From NIOZ-UU13 sp049287505 (GTDB taxonomy: Bacteria > Planctomycetota > Phycisphaerae > Sedimentisphaerales > Anaerobacaceae): a DNA stretch of 21,283 nucleotides. The DNA lies in assembly GCA_049287505.1 (NCBI GenBank), contig JBAQFY010000087.1, positions 1 through 21,283 on the forward strand, given 5' to 3'. The notes beneath the pieces were generated by a model that did not search any database, was not told the origin of the DNA, and saw only the letters and a program-made list of their open reading frames with translations. Shown one piece after another: positions 1-6,944 of the stretch. The position numbers and the translations under genes are program-made. Each line of letters begins with the position of its first letter. Position 1 is the stretch's first letter.

Positions 1-39
1 CTTGCTATCCACATCTGCTCCGATATAATAGGTTGCCAT
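1..39 (-). mobile_element. IS110-family transposase, N-terminal fragment (runs off window)
   Basis: On the minus strand an ATG at 39-37 opens the reading frame MATYYIGADVDSK, which continues past the left edge of the window. The pattern YIGxDVxSK is the typical start of IS110-family (DEDD) transposases, where the Asp of the DV pair is the first catalytic acid of the RuvC-like fold. A strong ribosome binding site, AAAGGAG, lies just upstream (about 46-52). Only 13 codons are visible, so the family call rests on a short motif plus good start signals. The REP-like hairpin about 70 bp upstream fits the known preference of several IS110 elements for REP targets. Confidence 0.6.
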
Positions 40-107
40 AGAAAGCTCCTTTCATATTAAGGTTAATAATATCCAAATTATACTTAAGGATGCTTTCTCT
101 TTATATC

Positions 108-334
108 TTCATTCCTGCGAAAGCAGGTTATGTGTTTAGTCAGGGAAAAACCATCCCCAAAGTCCGTCCTTGCCGGATGCGGTGAAGACGCACCTTCAGC
201 TTTGAGGATACCACCCAATAAAATTATTAAAGATTGTGTGGCAGCCTCAAGCGAGTCCTGAGCAGAGTCGAGGGACGAGCTTGGGGATGGCCATTTAAAC
301 CACACTTGACTAAACACGTACAAAGCAGGAATCC
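108..334. repeat. REP-like hairpin interrupted by an inserted element
   Basis: If the segment 128-321 and one copy of the 8-bp repeat are removed, the flanks join to give ATTCCTGCGAAAGCAGGAAT. This is a perfect 8-bp inverted repeat closed by a GAAA loop and followed by CCAG, the form of a widespread REP-type intergenic palindrome. A looser relative with ATTCCC and GGGAAT arms lies at 12949-12991. Confidence 0.65.
128..321. mobile_element. MITE-like non-coding element with 8-bp target duplication
   Basis: A 194-bp segment is flanked by direct repeats AAAGCAGG at 120-127 and 322-329. Its ends are inverted: GTGTTTAGTCA at 132-142 pairs with TGACTAAACAC at 307-317, each exactly 4 bases from the flanking repeat. 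Further in, CCATCCCCAA (151-160) pairs with TTGGGGATGG (281-290). A second palindrome, GTGTGG at 236-241 with CCACAC at 300-305, overlaps the right half. There is no plausible coding sequence. The pattern is that of a non-autonomous miniature transposon, and its arms recur at 1246-1355. The mobilising transposase is unknown. Confidence 0.6.
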
Positions 335-351
335 AGATTCTCTATAGTCCG

Positions 352-415
352 GTAGGGTGGGGCTTTCGTCCTTCGCAGTCACGATTTTCTCGGGACGGAG
401 AATGGATGCCCCACC
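352..415. repeat. Dispersed GGTGGGGC/GCCCCACC hairpin repeat, copy 1
   Basis: The segment begins GTAGGGTGGGGC, continues with TTTCGTCCTTCGCAGT and ends GGAGAATGGATGCCCCACC, so its ends form a GC-rich stem. Nearly the same sequence with a different loop occurs at 8058-8115. It lies just downstream of the esterase stop codon and could also act as a transcription-ending hairpin for that gene, though it has no clear T-run. Confidence 0.6.
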
Positions 416-439
416 TTTTACCTTCTGCCGTATTATGCC

Positions 440-1162
440 CTATTTTTTCTCGCCCATCAGCTTGACAATAGTCGGCTCTATAGCTTCGGCCCATATCTGG
501 TAGCCCTTAGGAGTTAAGTGCAGGTAGTCGGGCATGATTTCTTTCGAAATTGACTCGTCAGGCTCGAGGAGCTTCGGGCCAATATCCAGATAATGAATCA
601 TCTTACCGTCAGCAATCTTCGAGGCGATTTTATTAGCTTCTGCAATTTTTTCTCGCTGTGGACACGGTTTTTCTGCACGGGGAAAAACAGCTAATAGAAG
701 GATTTTCGTTTTCGGCAGCTTCGCCCGCAATTTCTTGCAGATGGCGATAATGCCGTCCGCAATCTCCTCGGCTGTATTGTCATCGCCGTTGGAGTTATTC
801 GTTCCTATCATTACGACAGCGACTTTGGGCGAAATGCCATCGATATTGCCGTTATCCAGTCGCCACAGTACATGCTGGGTGCGGTCGCCGCTAAAGCCCA
901 AATTTACTGCTTTGCGGTGACCGTAGTAATTCTGCCAGACTTCTTTGCCGTTGTTTTCCCAGCTATGCGTGATTGAATCGCCTATGAAAATCATATCCAC
1001 GTTGCCCTGCTTGACTCGCTCATTGACCGCCCAGTACCGAAGCGTCCACCAGCTATGGCGGTGGACCGGCGTCACGGCAGAATGCTTCTCAGAGCCAACA
1101 GCCGGTATAACCGCGGATAAAACCACCACCCCAAGACATACGACCAATAGTTTACGTTTCAT
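440..1162 (-). CDS. Exported SGNH/GDSL-family esterase (PAF-acetylhydrolase-like)
   Basis: This 240-aa protein starts with a signal peptide (residues 1-23, MKRK then a hydrophobic stretch). It carries all SGNH blocks: GDSIT with the nucleophile Ser63, Gly in GFSGD (89-93), GTNN (120-123) and the C-terminal DYLHL with Asp212 and His215. The order and spacing resemble the platelet-activating-factor acetylhydrolase beta/gamma-like branch, many bacterial members of which remove acetyl or other acyl groups from glycans. A GAAGGAAG ribosome binding site precedes the ATG. It lies about 260 bp downstream of the GH78 rhamnosidase on the same strand, which suggests de-esterification of the same rhamnose-containing polysaccharide. 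The substrate is inferred, not visible. Confidence 0.9.
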   Translation of the reverse strand: MKRKLLVVCLGVVVLSAVIPAVGSEKHSAVTPVHRHSWWTLRYWAVNERVKQGNVDMIFIGDSITHSWENNGKEVWQNYYGHRKAVNLGFSGDRTQHVLWRLDNGNIDGISPKVAVVMIGTNNSNGDDNTAEEIADGIIAICKKLRAKLPKTKILLLAVFPRAEKPCPQREKIAEANKIASKIADGKMIHYLDIGPKLLEPDESISKEIMPDYLHLTPKGYQIWAEAIEPTIVKLMGEKK

Positions 1163-1245
1163 TTTGCTTCCTTCTTATACATTTTCAATTCCGGTATCCG
1201 ACATTCGGTACCATTCTCTTTTTCTCCAACGTCTAATTTTATGGG

Positions 1246-1355
1246 TGGCAGCCTAAAGCGAGTCCCGCACTAATTAGGCGTGAGCCTGCTCGTCTCTGCG
1301 AAGTGCTTCGCCAAAGCAGGAAGCTCAATTGGTGCGGGACGAGCTTGGGGATGGC
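1246..1355. repeat. Nested imperfect palindrome between rhamnosidase and esterase
   Basis: The outer arms are GTGGCAGCCTAAAGCGAGTC and GGGACGAGCTTGGGGATGGC, the same arms seen at 239-292 with a different loop. Inside are further inverted pairs: GCACTAATT with AATTGGTGC, CCTGCT with AGCAGG, and GCGAAG with CTTCGC. Transcribed, it would fold into one long hairpin. It fills most of the 260-bp gap between the two genes and may process or attenuate their shared transcript. Confidence 0.65.
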
Positions 1356-1422
1356 TTGGAGCCGGTAACCACCACGCATTCATTGTGTTGCAAACCACTA
1401 TTGCTATTAAAGTTTTTTCGCC

Positions 1423-4179
1423 TTACTGTGGCAGCTTCGATGCGAATCGATACTGACCTGAACCAACAGCAAATACTGCTTTGCCGTCCTCCATACGCAG
1501 AAATTGCACTGCTTTTGCCGCCGGCTTTCCGCCTTCTGTAACGCTCTCGATGTCATCAGCCGGCACATATATCGTTGCCGTTGTATTAGCAGGGATTGTA
1601 ACATTCAAAGTGAACGTGCTGTCTTTGATTCTCCAGTTGCTGACAATCTTACCGTGAATGGATTTATAGCTTGCCCTTGCATAGTCCAGTCCACCGCCGG
1701 GCACAGGTCGGATGATAATGCGCTTGTAGCCCGGCCCATCGGTATCGATACCGGCAACGCTGCCGAACAACCACCGGCCAATCGAACCAAAGGCGTAGTG
1801 GTTAAACGAATTCATACCCGGCGTCTGGAAACCCTTATCCTCGGTCCAGCCGTCCCAGCGCTCCCAGATGGTTGTGGCTCCGTTCTTGATACTGTAACCC
1901 CAGCTGGGAAAAGTGTCGTTGTTGAGCAGACGATAAGCGATATCCGGATGCCCTGTCTGCGTGAGCGTAGGCACCAGATAGCTTAGCCCGACAAATCCGG
2001 TTGATAAGTGCCAATTCTTTTTCCTGATAGCCTCTATCAAGTGCTGGGTGGCAGCCTCACGTTTATCTTCAGGCAGCAAATCAAAATACAGACCCAGCAG
2101 ATAGCAGGTCTGCGTATCGCCTTTGATACGGCCATCCTCGGAGACGTATGCCTTATTAAAAGCATCCTTGATTTGTTCAAAGAGTTCTTCGTATTCTTTG
2201 CTATCTTCATTTTTGCCTATCGCAGCAGCAATTTTCGACAATAACCGGGTGCTGTAGGCAAAATAAGCCGTGGCAATCACATCTTTGGGAGTATCAGAGC
2301 CGATGGAGACCCAGTCGCCGTATCCCTTGGCCGGACGCAGCAAATCCTTACTGTTCTTCTTCAGATAGCCAATCCACTTTTTCATCGATTCGTAGTGTCT
2401 TTCGATGACCTTCTTATCACCATAAACCTGGTAGATTGTCCACGGGCAGATAACACCGGCATCGCCCCACGCAGCCGTGCCGTCACCCATAGCAACCTTA
2501 CGCGGTGCCACATCGGGGAATGCTCCTTCGGCGCTCTGTGCATCTTCGAGGTCAACCAGCCACTTAGTGAAGAACGCCGCTATGTCCATATTATACGTTG
2601 CCGTGCGGATAAAGATTTGCGCATCGCCCGTCCAGCCCAAGCGCTCATCACGCTGCGGGCAGTCGGTAGGCACTTCTATAAAATTACCTCGCTGGCTCCA
2701 GACTATATTACGATAGAGCTGATTGACCATAGGATTGGAGCACTCGAAAGACCCGGCCACAGGCGTATCCGAATGCACAACAACACCGGTAATTGCATCA
2801 AGGCCCGGCTTGCCCGGATAGCCCGTTACCTCTACGTATCGAAAACCATGATACGTGAATCGTGGCTCCCAAATCTCTTTATCTGTGCCTTTGAGGATAT
2901 ATGTATCGGTGCAGCGTGCCGCACGAAGGTTCTCGGTATAAATAGTGCCGTCGGGATTGAGCATCTCGGCAAATCGCAGAACCACTTTCATTCCGGCCTT
3001 TCCACTTACTTTCAATCGAACCCAGCCGGCGAAGTTCTGGCCCATATCGAAAACATAAACACCTTTCTCCGGTTCGGTAAGTTTTGTCGGCTCGATTTCC
3101 ATAATCTTTTGAACCGTTACACCCGGATATGATTGAACTTGGCCTTCGATTTTATCTGTTACGGCAACAGCGCCCCATTTCGAATCGTCGAAGCTAAATG
3201 TATCCCAGCCGGGCATCTCTTTTCGGGCGTTATAGATTTCACCCATCAGAAAGTCCGACTCAAGAAGCGGCCCGTAGGAAGCCCTCCAGGTTCCATCGGT
3301 AACGACCCTATGTATGTGGCCGCTGTCGTATTCGATTTCAAGCTGCACTAACAATCGTGGCTCACTGCCGTAGTGGTCTCTCTTTCGACCGAAGCCCACA
3401 TACCCTGCGTACCATCCGTCGGCAAGAATCGCACCTATGGCGTTGCTCCCTTTTTTAATCAGGTCGGTAACCTCGTATGTTTGGTAATACACCCGCTTCG
3501 GATAATCTGTCCAGCCGGGAGTGAAGTGGTCCTCACCTACGCGTTTGCCGTTGATATGCAGTTCATAAAGGCCAAGGGCCGAGGCATAGACCACTGCACG
3601 CTTGATGGACCTGCCGACCAAAAAGGCTCTGCGCAGATAAGGAGGCGGGGGCAAAACAGGGGCATTGGGGTCCGGCTTTTCCTTGTTGTCGGAGTTCATC
3701 TGTTCGGCGTCATAACCTATCCATTTGGCCTGCCAGTCTCCCGGTTCGAGCAGACCGACAGTCCACATAGTTAGCTTACTCCAGCCCGACACTCTGTCAT
3801 CCTTATCCCACACACGCACCTTCCAATAGCAGCGCATACGAGACCTCAACGGCACACCGTCATATACAATTTGATTGCTCTGCTCGGACTTGACCTTACC
3901 GCTGTCCCAAAGCTGGGCTTCCTTCTGTTTGATTTTCTCCTCACTATCGGCCACCAGAATTTGATACGCCCTCTGCATCTGCCCTTTCTGATTCGACTCC
4001 ATAATCCAGCTCAGCCGGGGCTTCACTACATCAATACCCAGAGGTTTAATTCGGTACTCACAGCGCAATTCTTTTACGGCAACACCGCCGGCGATAATGC
4101 CGCTTTCTGTTAAAACCTCGCAGCCGCCCAAAGTTAGCATCGTTCCTGTTAAAAGACTTGTAATCAGCTTGATTTTCAT
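1423..4179 (-). CDS. Alpha-L-rhamnosidase, GH78, putative lipoprotein
   Basis: This 918-aa exo-enzyme releases terminal alpha-L-rhamnose from glycans. The start is the ATG at 4179, which has GGGGTGA five bases upstream; an in-frame ATG 39 bases earlier lacks such a site and would put residues before the signal peptide. Residues 1-20 end in LGGC, a lipobox that would lipidate Cys20. Domain order follows the family: an Ig-like N-terminal domain (about 37-145), the Bac_rhamnosid_N sandwich (about 175-345), a concanavalin-like domain (about 360-465), the (alpha/alpha)6 barrel (about 470-810) and a C-terminal beta domain. The catalytic region DCPQRDERLGW is intact with the general acid Glu512, and Glu773 in IWERWDGW matches the proposed base. 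The esterase lies downstream and signal peptidase I lies 86 bp upstream on the same strand. Confidence 0.95.
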   Translation of the reverse strand: MKIKLITSLLTGTMLTLGGCEVLTESGIIAGGVAVKELRCEYRIKPLGIDVVKPRLSWIMESNQKGQMQRAYQILVADSEEKIKQKEAQLWDSGKVKSEQSNQIVYDGVPLRSRMRCYWKVRVWDKDDRVSGWSKLTMWTVGLLEPGDWQAKWIGYDAEQMNSDNKEKPDPNAPVLPPPPYLRRAFLVGRSIKRAVVYASALGLYELHINGKRVGEDHFTPGWTDYPKRVYYQTYEVTDLIKKGSNAIGAILADGWYAGYVGFGRKRDHYGSEPRLLVQLEIEYDSGHIHRVVTDGTWRASYGPLLESDFLMGEIYNARKEMPGWDTFSFDDSKWGAVAVTDKIEGQVQSYPGVTVQKIMEIEPTKLTEPEKGVYVFDMGQNFAGWVRLKVSGKAGMKVVLRFAEMLNPDGTIYTENLRAARCTDTYILKGTDKEIWEPRFTYHGFRYVEVTGYPGKPGLDAITGVVVHSDTPVAGSFECSNPMVNQLYRNIVWSQRGNFIEVPTDCPQRDERLGWTGDAQIFIRTATYNMDIAAFFTKWLVDLEDAQSAEGAFPDVAPRKVAMGDGTAAWGDAGVICPWTIYQVYGDKKVIERHYESMKKWIGYLKKNSKDLLRPAKGYGDWVSIGSDTPKDVIATAYFAYSTRLLSKIAAAIGKNEDSKEYEELFEQIKDAFNKAYVSEDGRIKGDTQTCYLLGLYFDLLPEDKREAATQHLIEAIRKKNWHLSTGFVGLSYLVPTLTQTGHPDIAYRLLNNDTFPSWGYSIKNGATTIWERWDGWTEDKGFQTPGMNSFNHYAFGSIGRWLFGSVAGIDTDGPGYKRIIIRPVPGGGLDYARASYKSIHGKIVSNWRIKDSTFTLNVTIPANTTATIYVPADDIESVTEGGKPAAKAVQFLRMEDGKAVFAVGSGQYRFASKLPQ

Positions 4180-4223
4180 TTGTTCACCCCGTATAAAAAA
4201 ATCCCTTATTTGTACCATATTTA

Positions 4224-4248
4224 CCCCGTTCTAAAATTTCTAACGGGG
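4224..4248 (-). other. Hairpin in the lepB-rhamnosidase gap
   Basis: CCCCGTT (4224-4230) and AACGGGG (4242-4248) form a perfect 7-bp stem with an 11-nt loop, 18 bp after the signal peptidase stop codon. No T-run follows on either strand, so it is a weak terminator at best. It may instead separate or stabilise the two halves of a joint transcript. Confidence 0.45.
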
Positions 4249-4265
4249 TTCACCTTCGCATATAC

Positions 4266-5813
4266 TTATGGATTATCGTTTGAGCCGCCGTAGATAAAAC
4301 GTATCCGCCCAACGTTAGGAATAATTCCAAATGGAAACTTGGTGAAAGGCCTGAAACCGCTGGGCCAATAGACAAACAACGCCTTACCCACCAGATAGTC
4401 ACGTGGTACAATACCGACGCGATACGGGGACACACCCTTATTTGCTAAACCTTCTCTGGTCCACCACCTGCAGTCCTCACTGTTGGGGCTGTTGTCGCCT
4501 AATACGAAAAACTCATCTTCTCCCAGGGTAAAAGGGGTTACTATTGCCCTGCCTTCTTTGGGTCCGTTGACATATCTACGTTCGGTGTAGTGGATATCCC
4601 TGAAAATCGCAACGTGTGATAGTGTCAGTTTCCCGGAGCCGAGAATCTCCACCCCCGGCGGAATGTCTGCTCTTATCCGGCCGGCGTCTTCAAGACCACG
4701 TCCCATATCGTAAGTTAATTGTTCGCTGCCGAATTGAAAAACCAATTGATGGTCAACATTGGCGAATTTAACCAGGGTCGATTTATTTATTGTCGCCGGC
4801 TCGATTGACTTTCGGGTTAATTCCGTGGTTGTTCCGTTTTCATCATTTTTTGTGATGACCATTTCGCCTGTTAAATCAACCCACGCCTTGTAATTAGTTT
4901 GATATTTGCTTAGAGCCGCACCGATGCGTCCTTGAGCTCCCGCCGAACGGCAGTAAAAACGAACCATCAGGTCACTGCAGTAAGGCAGATAGTCGTATTC
5001 TTCAACATCATCGTAAGCATAGGTCGCTCTGGAGTCGTTGCCGATAGTGGAGCTATAGGTCATCGTATTGATTTGGTCGGCGGAGCTGTCGAGGTGAAAT
5101 AATGTCGGTCTGTCTTCTTCAATTTCCCATTTTGAAAAGCTCCCTGCTCTGAACGGCTGCTGCCATCGGTGGTTGTTGAAAGTGGGAACGAAGCGATTAA
5201 TAGGCTGGTAGTCGTTATCATATACCGGCATCCACAGCTCGTCCTGGACTTTAGAAGGTTTTCGGCTGATTTGTCCGTCGATATAGACGTCACCATCAAT
5301 TATTTGCACTTTTTCCCCCGGACGGCCAACCAATCGTTTGATGTAATTTACATCCGGCTCAGTCGGATTCTTGAATACTATTACGTCCCACCGTTTGGGC
5401 TCGAAGAACTGATAAATGCACTTTAGCACAAGTATCCGGTCTCCGTTCGCCACCGGTATCGTACCGCCGACCGGCTGATAATTGCCGCAGCTCGGACAGC
5501 GTGAGCGATATGATTTCAGATATCCGGACCGTGGAACGTAATCCTCATGAAATCCATACTTTCCCGGCACAAAACCATATTCGTATTTGTATCCGCACTG
5601 ACGGCATCGAAGCCGAAAATGGGCCCCTTTAAGGGTATCGGCCATACTGCCGGTAGGGATACGAAACGCCTCCATCACGAACGCTCGGAACACAAAGGCT
5701 AATATGAAAGCCGTTATCAACCATTCAAACGTGTCGGCAATTTCCGCCGCTCTGTCTTTCTTCTTCTGAGGCTGCTTCTCGGAACTGTTTTTTTCAATTC
5801 TTTCTGAAGACAT
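4266..5813 (-). CDS. lepB: Signal peptidase I with zinc ribbon and large inserted beta-sandwich-like domain
   Basis: This membrane serine/lysine protease cleaves signal peptides from exported proteins. The preferred start is the ATG at 5813, with AGGA nine bases upstream; a TTG three codons earlier has no such site. The protein is 515 aa, far longer than usual S26A peptidases. A transmembrane helix spans about 31-49, followed by RIPTGSMADTL with nucleophile Ser56. A CxxC pair at Cys70/73 and another at Cys106/109 make a zinc ribbon. YIKRLVGRPGE gives the general base Lys159. The conserved FFVLGDNSPNSED lies only at about 435-447. Between them, residues about 215-415 form an extra domain rich in beta-type sequence that resembles concanavalin/LamG-like folds. 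Family membership is secure; the fold of the insert is inference. Confidence 0.93.
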   Translation of the reverse strand: MSSERIEKNSSEKQPQKKKDRAAEIADTFEWLITAFILAFVFRAFVMEAFRIPTGSMADTLKGAHFRLRCRQCGYKYEYGFVPGKYGFHEDYVPRSGYLKSYRSRCPSCGNYQPVGGTIPVANGDRILVLKCIYQFFEPKRWDVIVFKNPTEPDVNYIKRLVGRPGEKVQIIDGDVYIDGQISRKPSKVQDELWMPVYDNDYQPINRFVPTFNNHRWQQPFRAGSFSKWEIEEDRPTLFHLDSSADQINTMTYSSTIGNDSRATYAYDDVEEYDYLPYCSDLMVRFYCRSAGAQGRIGAALSKYQTNYKAWVDLTGEMVITKNDENGTTTELTRKSIEPATINKSTLVKFANVDHQLVFQFGSEQLTYDMGRGLEDAGRIRADIPPGVEILGSGKLTLSHVAIFRDIHYTERRYVNGPKEGRAIVTPFTLGEDEFFVLGDNSPNSEDCRWWTREGLANKGVSPYRVGIVPRDYLVGKALFVYWPSGFRPFTKFPFGIIPNVGRIRFIYGGSNDNP

Positions 5814-5912
5814 AAATATCAATCCTGCTGCAGGGTAAATTCCATATTATTTGTTATCTTAAAAAATTTACCGGAACACTGCAAATGACTATTTACACTG
5901 CAAAGACATCAT

Positions 5913-5942
5913 TTGCGTTATACTTTACGGACTCACTATAAA
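5913..5942 (+). promoter_or_regulatory. Candidate sigma70-type promoter for a small RNA
   Basis: TTGCGT (5913-5918) and TATAAA (5937-5942) are separated by 18 bp. No open reading frame follows; the next strong signal downstream is the structured terminator ending at 6204. Confidence 0.4.
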
Positions 5943-5948
5943 CAAGCC

Positions 5949-6204
5949 TGGCAAATATAGGAAATCTAATTATGCCGGCAAATCCTTTGCTGGTCAATAA
6001 ACTATTCTGTTTTGTGCCTTTTTTCGCAAATAAACGGCAAAATTAAACAAAGACCGTTTTTTATAACATCCCGCCAACATAAGACTTATATCTAATCATT
6101 TTGCAGGGCTTTTGAGCGTCCACGTTTAACGGCGTTCTTTAACAGCGGCCCGGGACAGGTAGTTCCGGGAGTTTTCTGTTCCTGAGTTGGTGCCGTTTTT
6201 TTTT
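5949..6204 (+). ncRNA. Candidate small RNA upstream of HU (about 255 nt)
   Basis: The interval is bounded by a promoter-like pair at 5913-5942 and a strong structured 3' end at 6128-6204, with no plausible reading frame between them. It does not match motifs I know for 6S, SRP RNA, RNase P RNA or tmRNA. The call rests only on the promoter plus terminator arrangement, and the 5' end is a guess. Confidence 0.3.
6128..6204 (+). terminator. Three-tier hairpin followed by T9
   Basis: Three perfect or near-perfect stems nest inside each other: AACGGC (6128-6133) with GCCGTT (6192-6197), AACAG (6141-6145) with CTGTT (6176-6180), and CCCGGGAC (6149-6156) with GTTCCGGG (6162-6169, one G-T pair). Nine Ts follow at 6196-6204, overlapping the last stem arm. 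On the plus strand this reads as an intrinsic terminator with an unusually elaborate stem, so the stem may itself be the functional RNA. Confidence 0.6.
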
Positions 6205-6235
6205 GCGAATTTGAAAAATTTTCTGTAAAAATTAC

Positions 6236-6264
6236 TTGCTGTTTAGAAGTCTTTGTTGTATAGT
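6236..6264 (+). promoter_or_regulatory. Sigma70-type promoter upstream of HU
   Basis: TTGCTG (6236-6241) and TATAGT (6259-6264) are separated by exactly 17 bp, a good match to the consensus spacing. It points toward the HU gene 230 bp downstream, but a terminator-like hairpin lies between them. Confidence 0.55.
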
Positions 6265-6270
6265 AAGTTG

Positions 6271-6441
6271 CGGCGTTTTTATTGTTTGCACTTTCTCGGT
6301 TGGTTTTGTGGCCGATAGATAAAATTGTTGTTCTGCAAAATACCGCTAAAGTGACTGTATAGGGGTTATCAGGTTTGCAGAGGTGCGTGATGAGCTGTTG
6401 GATAACTAAAAGAGTTGGTTTGTTATACAGCGGCTTTTTTT
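6271..6441 (+). ncRNA. Candidate small RNA or attenuated leader of the HU gene (about 170 nt)
   Basis: Transcription from the 6236-6264 promoter would meet an intrinsic terminator at 6394-6441 before reaching the HU start at 6496. There is no open frame in the interval. It is either a free small RNA or a 5' leader that controls HU expression by attenuation. I recognise no known riboswitch. Confidence 0.35.
6394..6441 (+). terminator. Bulged hairpin with T7 in front of the HU gene
   Basis: GCTGT (6394-6398) pairs with ACAGC (6427-6431) and ATAAC (6402-6406) pairs with GTTAT (6422-6426), with a 3-nt bulge and a 15-nt loop. GGC and seven Ts (6435-6441) follow. It sits 55 bp before the HU start codon. 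Confidence 0.5.
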
Positions 6442-6495
6442 AATGTAAACAGAATCCAGTTTCCCAATTGCTCTTTCCTACAAGTGAGGTAGCCT

Positions 6496-6810
6496 ATGGC
6501 AACAATTACAAAGAAAGAACTTATCGACCGGATTGCGGAACGAACACAAGCAAAAAGGGTAGCAGTAAAGTCTATTGTTCAGGCTTTTCTCGACGAGATA
6601 ACAAGGGAGCTGTGTGAGAATAACCGTTTGGAATTCCGAGACTTTGGCGTCTTTGAGACCAGAACAAGAGCCGCGAGAGTCGCACAGAATCCCAAAACTC
6701 TTGATCGAGTCGAGGTCCCTGCAAAACGAACGGTTAAGTTTAAGATGGGCCGGCTGATGAGAGAAAATCTCTCTGCTCCTGCTGCTGTGGAATCCGCTGA
6801 GGCCAAATGA
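6496..6810 (+). CDS. HU/IHF-family DNA-binding protein
   Basis: This 104-aa protein bends and compacts DNA as a dimer. The N-terminal dimerisation helices (ITKKELIDRIAERT, then a second helix to about residue 41) and the beta-hairpin region are clear. NRLEFRDFGVFETRTRAAR is the usual HU core, and an NP pair follows in the DNA-contacting arm (AQNPKT). FKMGRLMRENL closes the fold, with a short Ala/Glu-rich tail beyond it. GAGGT five bases before the ATG supports the start. It is followed by the cold-shock gene in the same direction. Whether it is the main HU or a paralogue cannot be told here. Confidence 0.95.
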   Translation: MATITKKELIDRIAERTQAKRVAVKSIVQAFLDEITRELCENNRLEFRDFGVFETRTRAARVAQNPKTLDRVEVPAKRTVKFKMGRLMRENLSAPAAVESAEAK

Positions 6811-6944
6811 TTGTTTTGAATAAGAGGCCGCCATCCACAATAAAAACCAGCCGCTTGCAGCTATGAGCTGTCGCCTATATCTATCTGATTGTGGGGCGAG
6901 CAGAAAATAGTTTGTTTTGCAAGGTTGTTCAAAAGGAGCGTTCT

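Larger units (their letters stand above)
5814..6495. other. Gene-free 680-bp stretch between lepB and the HU gene
   Basis: No coding region is credible here. The stretch contains divergent promoter signals, two direct copies of ACACTGCAAA at 5876-5885 and 5895-5904 (19 bp apart, about two helical turns, so a possible operator), and two terminator-like structures with promoters in front of them. A weak minus-strand promoter for lepB (TTGCAG, 17 bp, TAAGAT) reads through about 5885-5857, directly over one of the repeats. Confidence 0.5.

Noticed and set aside
128..321. Bridge RNA of the IS110 element
   Set aside because: The 8-bp direct repeats and the restored hairpin point to a separate insertion, since IS110 elements do not normally make target duplications. 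It would need the rest of the IS to reconsider.
2395..3132. A 245-codon open frame on the plus strand, and others inside 1423-4179
   Set aside because: They are antisense to the well-conserved rhamnosidase, have no family resemblance and lack ribosome binding sites.
5949..6441. 6S, SRP, RNase P or tmRNA gene
   Set aside because: None of the conserved cores of these RNAs is visible. The region is kept only as candidate small RNAs.
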